Part shown: piece by piece, positions 35,702 to 42,411 of the stretch
How the letters are laid out: the number at the start of each line of letters is the position of its first letter
Position numbering within the stretch: the stretch's first letter is position 1
From: Levilactobacillus enshiensis
GTDB taxonomy: Bacteria; Bacillota; Bacilli; Lactobacillales; Lactobacillaceae
DNA: 42,411 nucleotides
Direction: 5' to 3'
NCBI RefSeq assembly: GCF_007115095.1
Contig: NZ_SULH01000010.1
Location: 9,670 to 52,080, forward strand
Notes under the pieces: generated by a model
The model's database searches: none
What the model saw: the letters and a program-made list of their open reading frames with translations, nothing else
What the model was told of the DNA's origin: nothing
Program-made: the position numbers and the translations under genes

Positions 35702-37291
35702 GTGAAGACTTTGAAAAAACAGTTACCATTCTGGGTCATCGTGATTGCCGTCATGACACTAACGATTGGTGTGGCCGTGGCAACGACGGCGGTTCTGATT
35801 CATCAAGATACGGTAGCGGAGAGCAAGCGGGCAACCCAGACCCGAATCTTGAAGGTGGCGCAGTCCACAGCGAAGATGGCGCCAGTGAAACGGGTGATTC
35901 GCGCTTCCAACGCGGGAGCGACAACCAACCTCCAGACGTTCGTTAAGCCACTGGTCAAGCGCGATGATGTCGATTTTATCGTCATTTTAAATCACGACTT
36001 AATTCGATTATCCCACCCCTTGGATAAGGACGTGGGGCACCATTTCTCATCGCTACAAGATCCCCGTCCGGCTTTGCAAGGCCGCATACACTATTCACAA
36101 CGACCAGGCGTTTTGGGACCCGAGTACCGGGTTTTTCATCCCGTTTATGATCACGGAAAAGTCATCGGGGTCGTGTGTGTAGGGGTGACTGAGAAAAACT
36201 TAAATCAGCAGCTTCAGCGAAAGACGCGGCCCATTTTAATTGGTGGGCTGAGTGGTCTCCTAGTGGGACTAGTCCTGTCGGTTTTGCTAGGGATGTATCT
36301 CCGTTACCTGCTCCTGGGGATGGAACCGAGTGAAATTGCGGAGCGCACGGCGCAACAAACCTTGGTGGATGACGCCTTACCAGAAGGGGTGATCGCCATC
36401 AATCGCCGGGGCCAAATCATTTCCGTTAACCGGACGGCCCGCACGTTGTTTGCGCAGGAGCTATTTCGCGGGCAGCCGTTACCGCCAGCGTTGCGTGAGC
36501 TGCTATTTACGGGAGTGACCACTTCGAGTGGCGTGGAAGTGACCTATTTGGATAAACAGTTGTTGATCTCAACGAATGCCTTGTGGGTTCGGGGCAAGCA
36601 ACTGGGGCAGGTCTGTTTGATTCGGGACATGTCAGAAATTACGGGGTTGATCAATAAGCTAGCCGGGACCGAACATTACGTGTCCTCGTTGCGGGCGCAG
36701 ACTCATGAGTTTATGAACCAATTACAAGTGATCAATGGGTTATTAGAATTGGAAGAGTATCCGCGGGCACTCGAATTTGTCGGCCAAATCACCGATAACT
36801 ATCATCAAGATATCGGGTACGTGACGGATAAAATCAAGTGGCCAGCCATGGTCGGTTTGATTTTAGGAAAGAGTAAGGAAGCCAAGGAACAGGGAATCGC
36901 GTTTAAAGTCACCGCCACCAGCAGCGTTCCTCAGGCGGACTTTGACAGTCAGGTGGAGGTTCTCCTCCTGCGGATTGTGTCGAACTTGCTCGATAACGCG
37001 CGGGATGCCATTAAGCACCCGAATAAAGGTAGCTTGATCAGTTTGACGCTGGTCAGCACGGCAACGCAGTTAAAAATTGTGGTGCGGGATACGGGGAGCG
37101 GTATTGCGCCGGCTGTGCGTGAGCAGATGTTTACCCAGGGATTCTCCACCAAGGGGCATCAGCGCGGGTACGGCATGGGTATCATTCGTGCGGCGGTCAC
37201 GAGGTTGCACGGCCATTTAAAGATCACGGCCAATCAGCCAGTGGGAACGGTGATGACCGTAGTAGTTGAAACGAAGGAAGCGTTGAAATGA
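35702..37291 (+). CDS. CitA/DcuS-type sensor histidine kinase
   Basis: Membrane sensor kinase of 529 residues. TM1 is about 11-33. Residues 40-170 are an extracellular Cache/PDC-like sensor, with GVVCVGVTEKNL before TM2 (about 178-200). A cytoplasmic PAS domain (about 215-315) follows. The phospho-acceptor is H335 in THEFMNQLQVINGLLE, the SpoOB-like H-box of this family. The ATPase has SNLLDNARDA (427-436), DTGSGI and GYGMGI boxes. Relatives sense citrate, malate or fumarate. GTG 35702 is served by AGGGGGAG. It overlaps the response regulator gene by four bases (ATGA). Confidence 0.92.
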   Translation: MKTLKKQLPFWVIVIAVMTLTIGVAVATTAVLIHQDTVAESKRATQTRILKVAQSTAKMAPVKRVIRASNAGATTNLQTFVKPLVKRDDVDFIVILNHDLIRLSHPLDKDVGHHFSSLQDPRPALQGRIHYSQRPGVLGPEYRVFHPVYDHGKVIGVVCVGVTEKNLNQQLQRKTRPILIGGLSGLLVGLVLSVLLGMYLRYLLLGMEPSEIAERTAQQTLVDDALPEGVIAINRRGQIISVNRTARTLFAQELFRGQPLPPALRELLFTGVTTSSGVEVTYLDKQLLISTNALWVRGKQLGQVCLIRDMSEITGLINKLAGTEHYVSSLRAQTHEFMNQLQVINGLLELEEYPRALEFVGQITDNYHQDIGYVTDKIKWPAMVGLILGKSKEAKEQGIAFKVTATSSVPQADFDSQVEVLLLRIVSNLLDNARDAIKHPNKGSLISLTLVSTATQLKIVVRDTGSGIAPAVREQMFTQGFSTKGHQRGYGMGIIRAAVTRLHGHLKITANQPVGTVMTVVVETKEALK

Positions 37292-38010
37292 AGATATTAA
37301 TAGTAGAAGATGACCCCATGGTACGGTTGATCAACCATAAATTTTTGGAACGGGTACCGGCACTGCAGGCGGCGACCATTGTTGAATGTGAGAGTGCGGT
37401 GGCTGCGCTTGCACTGCCTGATTTGGATCAGTACGCGCTGATCTTATTGGACATGTATTTGCCTCAGCTCAGCGGGACGGCGTTTCTAGCTGAACTCTTA
37501 AAACGTCAGCTTCACCCACAAGTTATCATGATGACGGCGGCAAATGACCAACAGACCTTAAAGGAGGCAGTCAATTACGGAGTGCTAGACTTTTTGATCA
37601 AACCATTTTCATTTGACCGTTTTGCGCAGGCGATGGCGAAGTTCACGCGCTTACAGGTGGTCGATGATAAGAACACGGTCTCGCAACGCGATTTGGATAG
37701 CTTATTCCAGGGAAATACGGTGGTTGCGTCACCTCAGGAAGCGCGTCAAAAGGACTTGCCCAAGGGGTTGGCTAAGCTTTCCTTACAACGCATCGTGACG
37801 GTAATCAGAAACCGGCAGGCGGAATTTTCAAATCAAGACATTGCCGACGACACCGGCCTATCGCGGGTCTCAACGAAAAAGTACATTGATTTTCTGGCGA
37901 CGATTGGGTTCCTATCGTCCCGGATCGTCTATCAGGGGAGCGGTCGGCCATTGACCAAGTTCAGTCTGGACGAGAACGGGGAAGCGATGCTGCAAACGTA
38001 TATTCAATGA
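37288..38010 (+). CDS. CitB/DcuR-type response regulator
   Basis: Response regulator of 240 residues. The receiver has acidic residues D8/D9, phospho-acceptor D55 in LLDMYLPQLSG, Thr in MMTAAN and Lys in FLIKPFSF. The C-terminal part (about 150-235) has a helix-turn-helix, FSNQDIADDTGLSRVSTKKYIDFL, typical of the CitB/DcuR group. It is translationally coupled to the kinase through ATGA. The upstream permease-dehydrogenase pair is the likely regulon; the 18-base repeats at 33103 are candidate sites. Confidence 0.93.
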   Translation: MKILIVEDDPMVRLINHKFLERVPALQAATIVECESAVAALALPDLDQYALILLDMYLPQLSGTAFLAELLKRQLHPQVIMMTAANDQQTLKEAVNYGVLDFLIKPFSFDRFAQAMAKFTRLQVVDDKNTVSQRDLDSLFQGNTVVASPQEARQKDLPKGLAKLSLQRIVTVIRNRQAEFSNQDIADDTGLSRVSTKKYIDFLATIGFLSSRIVYQGSGRPLTKFSLDENGEAMLQTYIQ

Positions 38011-38030
38011 ACGAAACGTTGGCCCCAAAA

Positions 38031-38235
38031 CTGGGCAACACGGTGGTCCGGCCGGCAGATATGAGCTGGATCGGTGCGAACACAACTTGAAGCCTCGAAA
38101 GGTCCGAGTCTCCAAGCTTGGTTTTCTACTAAGCCAGTAAGAAAACTACTTACTGACTAAGTAGAACGATGCGCCTGAGCTCATATCTGCCGACCTCTCG
38201 GCTTACATTGTGTTCTCAGACGACTCTGAGAATAA
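38031..38235 (+). repeat. Module A repeat, full length
   Basis: Outer arms here read CAGATATGAGCT and AGCTCATATCTG, where other copies have GGGCT and AGCCC: both arms changed and pairing is kept. Hairpin 1 loop AAAGGTC; hairpin 2 loop AAAACTA. A B copy in the same orientation follows after about 40 bases. Confidence 0.9.
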
Positions 38236-38275
38236 CCGTAACGGTCGTTATCAATCGAATTCAAAAAATGCCAGG

Positions 38276-38582
38276 TAGCTGTCGTTGTCTTGATAAAACG
38301 CCGTCAGCGTCGGAGGAGGCTAGGGATGGCCCAGCCGTGAAAGTGGTGTAAGCTGGCCACAAATTTTCAGCCAGCTTACAGCACGGGCGACTTTGGAGAC
38401 ACGTGGTTTTCGTGGCTTCAAATCGAGCGAGAAGACTGGTTTTCTGTCAGTCTGAAGCGTCTCCACAGCAGGTGGAATCCCTAGCAACCGGAGTGCGCCC
38501 AATTTAGGTTAATTTAACGGTGCGACTGCTTACCAATACTGAGATGAGACCTGAATTTTATCTTTCAATCTTTAGTCAGTGA
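38276..38582 (+). repeat. Module B repeat, full length
   Basis: Outer stem GCTAGGGAT / ATCCCTAGC (GCCAGGGAT / ATCCCTGGC elsewhere, so compensated). Long hairpin GTGGTGTAAGCTGG / CCAGCTTACAGCAC with a wide loop, and AGACTG / CAGTCT hairpin. The tail runs to CTTTAGTCAGTGACTG. Together with the A copy this is the best complete A-B composite (38031-38582). Confidence 0.9.
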
Positions 38583-38675
38583 CTGTAACTGGGAAATCCT
38601 GAGATAAATAGTGGCGCTCCCTCCTAAATTTGGTTACAGTGAAGGTAGCAAACAAAACGAAATGGGGTCGTACAG

Positions 38676-39611
38676 ATGAAGACTTGGCAGAAGTGGGTCA
38701 CTGGTGCCGCAGTTGCAACCGTCGCCAGTGCGGTTGGTGTGTTGGGTGGTGCAGCAATCGTTTATCAGGCAGCAACAAAGTCCTTTTCGCGGGGACGTCA
38801 GAAATCCAAACTGCGGGCCATCGCGGAAAATTCGCCCGCGGATAACGCCTGGTACTTGCGGCAACATCCGGCTGAATGGACACAGACGAGCTTGGATGGC
38901 CTGGTCTTGCGGTCAAGCTTCATCGCAGCCGACCAGCCAACGACCAAAGTGGTCATCTTGGCACACGGGTTGGGCCACGCTAGAGAACAAATGATTCCCT
39001 GGGCCCGGACCTTTCACGATTGGGGTTACGATGTTTTGATGCCGGATGCTAGAGCGCACGGCGAAAGTGAGGGCTGTACCATTGGGTATGGCTGGCCAGA
39101 CCGCATTGATTATCAGGGCTGGATTCAACAGGTCCTAAATAAGTGTGGGGAAGACAGTCAACTTGTACTGCTGGGAATCTCAATGGGGGCAGCAACGGTC
39201 ATGGCGGTTGCTGGTGAAGAATTGCCGCATAACGTCAAGGCCGTCATTGCCGATTCGGGTTACGCTTCAGTGATGGCGGAGGCGCGTTATCGGTTGCATC
39301 ACAAGTACCATTTGCCAGCGACACCAACGTTGCCGATTGCGGATCAGTACTCCCGATTAGCGGGATATCGGTTGGCAGATGGCGACATTGCAGCCCAGTT
39401 GCGCAAGACCCATTTGCCATTGCTCCTGATACAGGGAGCTAACGATCAAACTGTCCCCGTGACCAACCTTAACATCCTCTATCAGGCGGCGGCTGGTCCC
39501 AAACAGAAGTATCGCGATCCACAAGCGGGACATATCGAGACCCGTAAGTTGGATCCTGAACGCTATGATCAGATGGTGGCGGACTTTTTGCAGCCGTACG
39601 TGACGAATTAA
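38676..39611 (+). CDS. Membrane-anchored alpha/beta hydrolase
   Basis: Serine hydrolase of 311 residues. Residues about 8-30 are a membrane anchor or uncleaved signal, so the enzyme probably faces outward. The fold markers are VVILAHGLGHAREQM near 89-103, PDARAHGESEG near 126-136, and the nucleophile elbow LLGISMGAATVMA near 166-178 (G-x-S-x-G). The acid is in QGANDQTVPV and the His in AGHIETR near 287-293. Relatives are annotated as esterases or BAAT/DUF-type hydrolases; substrate unknown. Ribosome site is a modest GGGG. It stands alone downstream of an A-B composite. Confidence 0.86.
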   Translation: MKTWQKWVTGAAVATVASAVGVLGGAAIVYQAATKSFSRGRQKSKLRAIAENSPADNAWYLRQHPAEWTQTSLDGLVLRSSFIAADQPTTKVVILAHGLGHAREQMIPWARTFHDWGYDVLMPDARAHGESEGCTIGYGWPDRIDYQGWIQQVLNKCGEDSQLVLLGISMGAATVMAVAGEELPHNVKAVIADSGYASVMAEARYRLHHKYHLPATPTLPIADQYSRLAGYRLADGDIAAQLRKTHLPLLLIQGANDQTVPVTNLNILYQAAAGPKQKYRDPQAGHIETRKLDPERYDQMVADFLQPYVTN

Positions 39612-39674
39612 GGTGTCACAGTTAGTAAGTTCAAGGTGTGCTGGAAATAAAACCAGTCAGGCTGAACTTAAATG

Positions 39675-39728
39675 AATTGAAAGATTTACCTAAAAGGTAA
39701 GGGTCCCAAGTGGGGTTCTCGCTTTTTT
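39675..39728 (+). terminator. Possible terminator after the hydrolase
   Basis: TTACCTAAAAGGTAA hairpin, then TCCCAAGTGGGG, then GCTTTTTT. The second stem is short and eight bases from the T tract, so this is tentative. Confidence 0.4.
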
Positions 39729-39752
39729 CGTCTGGCCAGGTTTGCGGCTTAT

Positions 39753-39804
39753 TGACAAGTTTTCAATTTCTGGTAGAATACTAAACGGTAATCATTACCA
39801 TTTA
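39753..39804 (+). promoter_or_regulatory. Promoter with Zur-type operator
   Basis: TTGACA (39753-39758) and extended -10 TGGTAGAAT (39771-39779), spacer 15. The operator at 39782-39804 is a 23-base palindrome with core GGTAATCATTACC inside TAAA ... TTTA. It resembles the Firmicutes Zur box TAAATCGTAATNATTACGA and sits on the likely start of transcription, so zinc-bound Zur would block it. Confidence 0.75.
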
Positions 39805-39822
39805 CATAAAAGGTGGATGAAC

Positions 39823-40719
39823 ATGCGGAAATGGTCACGGGTTTTAACGCTAATCATAAGTTTAGCAGCAATTTTAATACTGGCCGGGTGCCAGACAACG
39901 ACGCCAAGCCGGTCGGGAAAAATTGACGTGGTCGCCACGCTAGACTTCTATGGTGAGGCCGCCCGAGCCATTCTAGGCCAACAGGGAACGGTGACAACGG
40001 TTATTAATAGTCCCAGCATCGATGCCGAAAGCTACGAGCCGGACATCAAGACGGCGAAACAGGTCGCCACAGCCGATGTCGTGATTGAGAACGGTCTGGG
40101 CTATGACAGTTGGATGGACCGCGTCGTTCAGGCCAACCAGGATTCTGGCACCAAGACGCTCAATATTGGTCAACTGATGGGAAAGCAGACGGGGGACAAT
40201 CCGCACCTGTGGTCGGACCCCAACGTTATGATCAAGGTTACCCGCCACTTGGTGACCCAGTTCAGTAAGCTTGACCCCAGCCATGCACGAGTTTACCGCC
40301 AGCGCGGCACGACCTATGAAAAGCAACTCAGGGCGTTACCTCGTTTAGCGAAAAAGTTGGCGAAATATGGTCATGGGCAACGCGTGGCGGTCAGCGAACC
40401 CGTCTTTGACCTGGCGCTGACTGCGATGGGCTACCGGGTCAGCGATGGGCACTTTGCCCAGTCCATTGAAGAGGATAGCGATCCTACGCCAGCTGATATT
40501 ACCCAATTACAGTCCCAACTGAAGCACCATCAGGTCGCATTTTTCGTGGAAAACACCCAGAATACCAGCAAGAACGTGACAAATATGGTCCGTTTGGCCA
40601 AAAAATACGGCATCCCCGTCGTCAAGGTGACCGAGACCATGCCGGCCAACCAAGACTACCGGACGTGGATGTTGAAGCAGTACGAACAAGTCCAACGGAT
40701 TCAGCAGAAGGAGAAGTAA
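39823..40719 (+). CDS. Metal ABC transporter, substrate-binding lipoprotein (zinc type)
   Basis: Cluster A-I binding protein of 298 residues. Residues 1-24 are a lipoprotein signal ending in the lipobox LAGC, so it is tethered to the outer face of the membrane. VVATLDFYGEAARAI, the SYEP stretch, IENGLGYDSWMD and DNPHLWSDPNVM mark the family; His and Asp/Glu in these parts bind the metal. A His-rich loop, common in ZnuA, is absent. ATG 39823 has AGGTGG six bases upstream. The Zur-like box in front favours zinc; manganese is the alternative. The ATPase gene starts two bases after its stop codon. Confidence 0.9.
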   Translation: MRKWSRVLTLIISLAAILILAGCQTTTPSRSGKIDVVATLDFYGEAARAILGQQGTVTTVINSPSIDAESYEPDIKTAKQVATADVVIENGLGYDSWMDRVVQANQDSGTKTLNIGQLMGKQTGDNPHLWSDPNVMIKVTRHLVTQFSKLDPSHARVYRQRGTTYEKQLRALPRLAKKLAKYGHGQRVAVSEPVFDLALTAMGYRVSDGHFAQSIEEDSDPTPADITQLQSQLKHHQVAFFVENTQNTSKNVTNMVRLAKKYGIPVVKVTETMPANQDYRTWMLKQYEQVQRIQQKEK

Positions 40720-40721
40720 CT

Positions 40722-41420
40722 ATGATGGCAGCACCCATTTTAAAATTGGAACATCTCGGGGTCACCTTCCCGAATCACCCAGTCTTTAGTGACCTCAACT
40801 TGACGATTCGACAGGGCGAATTCTGGAGTATCGTTGGGAAGAACGGGGTCGGGAAGACAACGTTGATGCGGACAGTCCTGCATCAACTCCGGCCCACCCA
40901 CGGACAGGTTGCTTATTTGCCGACCACCAATGCGGTTAAGATCGGCTATGTGCCGCAATTTCGAAACATTGACGCGGACTACCCACTGACCATTCGCGAC
41001 TTTGTCGGGTTGAATCTGACCGGTTGGAAATGGCCATGGTTGTCACGGCAAGAGCGGAGCAAAGTCCAGACGATTTTGAAACGGACGGGACTGGAAGCCA
41101 TTGCGAATCGGCCGATTGGCCAGGCATCCGGTGGGGAAAAGCAGAAGGCTTACCTGGCCCAGGCCTTGGTGGAGGCACCGAACCTGTTGATTTTGGACGA
41201 ATCGACGGCCAGTTTAGACCCCGTGACCAAGACAGAACTCTTGGATCTCGTCATCGAGTTGAATGAGTCGTTACAGTTGACCGTGCTCTTTGTCACGCAC
41301 GACATTCCGATGGCTCGTAAATACAGTTCACAATACTTGATGTTGACGCCAAATGGCACAGAACAGGGGCCCATCAGTGGTCTTACACAGGAAAAGGTTT
41401 GGGAGGGCGAAAATGTTTAG
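40722..41420 (+). CDS. Metal ABC transporter, ATPase
   Basis: ATPase of 232 residues with Walker A GKNGVGKTT (38-46), signature ASGGEKQKAYLAQAL near 147-161, Walker B LLILDESTASLD near 167-178 and H-loop FVTHD. Drives uptake through the permease encoded next. ATG 40722 (or 40725) follows AAGGAGAAG. It overlaps the permease gene by eight bases. Confidence 0.93.
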   Translation: MMAAPILKLEHLGVTFPNHPVFSDLNLTIRQGEFWSIVGKNGVGKTTLMRTVLHQLRPTHGQVAYLPTTNAVKIGYVPQFRNIDADYPLTIRDFVGLNLTGWKWPWLSRQERSKVQTILKRTGLEAIANRPIGQASGGEKQKAYLAQALVEAPNLLILDESTASLDPVTKTELLDLVIELNESLQLTVLFVTHDIPMARKYSSQYLMLTPNGTEQGPISGLTQEKVWEGENV

Positions 41421-42210
41421 TTATGAATTCATGCGTAACGCCTTCGCGGCTGGAACCATCATTGCCATTATTTGTGGCATTATGGGCGTCTTCGTGATTG
41501 CTAGAAATATGTCCTTTTTGACCCATACGTTATCTGAAATTGGTTTCTCCGGTGCGGCCTTTGGGGTCTTTGCCGGGTGGGCACCGTTGAATGGGATGCT
41601 CCTGTTTACGGTCGTCAGTTCGGTCATTGTGGGCCAATTGAGTGCCCGCAGCGAACGGCGGGAAGCCGCTACCAGCGCAATTTCTGCGCTCTTTATTGGG
41701 ATGGGGATCTTGTTCTTATCGTTGGCCAATAAAAATGCGAGCTACGCCACCAGTATTCTGTTTGGGAGTGTCATCGGGATCAGTGCCGGTGACGTGCAAC
41801 AGATGTTGTGGCTGTCCTTGTTGGTGTTGCTGGTCGTCTTTGTCATCTATCGATTCTTGAAATTCGATTCGTTCGACCACACTGGCGCTCGCGTCAAGGG
41901 TTTGTGGACCAACACCTTATCCGTGACCTTTCTGGTCTTACTGGCATTGAGTGTGAGTGTCGCCGCTCAAATCGTGGGGTCGTTACTGATCTTTATCCTC
42001 CTGACGTTACCTGCAGCAACGGCAAAATACTTTGCCCACACGGTCGGTGGCATGATGGTCTTGGCCATTGCGTTAGCCCTGATTGGGGTGTGGAGCGGGC
42101 TGACGCTGAGTTACGTGACCAACTACCCGGTATCGTTCTTTATTGCAGCGATTGAAGCCATCTTCTACTTCATCGCCTTGGGCTGGCAAAAGCTCCAGAC
42201 GGCTGAGTAG
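41413..42210 (+). CDS. Metal ABC transporter, permease
   Basis: ABC-3 family membrane subunit of 265 residues with about eight helices. It opens with MFSYEFMRNAFAAGTIIAII, then GVFVIARNMSFLTHTLSEIGFSGAAFGVF, the typical metal-path and ATPase-contact region. GGAGGG lies within the ATPase gene, and the start overlaps that gene's stop, implying coupled translation. It completes the three-gene operon; no terminator is obvious before the repeat that follows. Confidence 0.93.
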   Translation: MFSYEFMRNAFAAGTIIAIICGIMGVFVIARNMSFLTHTLSEIGFSGAAFGVFAGWAPLNGMLLFTVVSSVIVGQLSARSERREAATSAISALFIGMGILFLSLANKNASYATSILFGSVIGISAGDVQQMLWLSLLVLLVVFVIYRFLKFDSFDHTGARVKGLWTNTLSVTFLVLLALSVSVAAQIVGSLLIFILLTLPAATAKYFAHTVGGMMVLAIALALIGVWSGLTLSYVTNYPVSFFIAAIEAIFYFIALGWQKLQTAE

Positions 42211-42225
42211 CAATTGGCACTCAAA

Positions 42226-42411
42226 CTGGGCAGCATGGAGGGGTTGGTCGCCTTACCGGCCGGCAGATATGGGCTGGAACGGTGCGAACGCAACTTGAAG
42301 CCTCGAAAGGCACGAGTCTACAAGCTTGGTTTTCTACTAAGCCAGTAAGAAGTTCGCTTACTGACTAAGTAGAACGACGCGCCTGAGCCCATATCTGCCG
42401 ACCTCTCGGCT
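42226..42411 (+). repeat. Module A repeat, cut by window end
   Basis: Nearly complete: left end CTGGGCAGCATGGAGG and CGCCTTACCGG, left arm, hairpin 1 with loop AAAGGCA, hairpin 2 with loop AAGTTCG, right arm AGCCCATATCTGCCG. Ends at the same point of the repeat (CTCTCGGCT) that lies at 48-56. Confidence 0.9.

Overview
The window looks like a chromosomal segment of a heterofermentative-type lactobacillus (family Lactobacillaceae, possibly Levilactobacillus or a close relative; the genus is an inference). The grounds are Firmicutes-type promoters and ribosome binding sites, a tryptophan T-box, class II HMG-CoA reductase of the mevalonate route, the gene order metG-tatD-rnmV-rsmA-veg-ispE, a DUF5776 surface protein and GPH/ROK sugar genes. 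No rRNA, tRNA, phage, transposase or CRISPR array was seen.

Layout. 0.5-8.1 kb: a CPA2 cation/proton antiporter, a fused ABC exporter, a secreted amidase, small membrane and secreted proteins, and a GNAT acetyltransferase. 8.2-10.6 kb (minus strand): helD. 11.3-13.6 kb: T-box-controlled trpS followed by an exopolyphosphatase-family gene. 14.1-18.3 kb: an apparent operon with mvaA, an HExxH protein of the IpaB/EvcA family, a sirtuin with a reduced zinc site, a small membrane protein and a DUF72 protein. 18.4-25.3 kb: the housekeeping cluster metG, tatD, rnmV, rsmA, veg, ispE, then a uracil-DNA-glycosylase-like gene. 26.3-31.6 kb: a catabolite-repressed glycoside locus with GPH permease, ROK repressor, GH1 6-phospho-beta-glucosidase and ROK kinase, plus a divergent promoter driving a candidate small RNA. 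33.2-38.0 kb: an AEC carboxylate permease, a D-2-hydroxyacid dehydrogenase and a CitA/CitB-type two-component system. 38.7-42.2 kb: an alpha/beta hydrolase and a Zur-box-preceded zinc/manganese ABC transporter.

The most unusual content is between the genes. Nearly every large gap carries copies of two unnamed, hairpin-rich repeat modules, here called A (about 190-210 bp) and B (about 180-300 bp, with a shorter subtype C). A and B often lie side by side as a composite of about 560 bp. They have no open reading frame that survives in all copies. In several copies both arms of a stem have changed together so that pairing is kept, and in A two hairpins carry 7-nt loops that differ in every full copy while the stems barely change. 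This is the signature of a conserved structure, either an RNA or a folded mobile DNA. Both window ends lie inside an A copy and share 55 identical bases, so the window is probably one contig broken at this repeat.

How parts work together: the GPH permease, ROK kinase and GH1 enzyme form a PTS-independent route in which an imported beta-glucoside would be phosphorylated in the cytoplasm and then cleaved. The AEC permease, dehydrogenase and two-component genes form a plausible sense-import-reduce module for an organic acid. The HMG-CoA reductase and IspE genes both concern isoprenoids, but belong to different routes.
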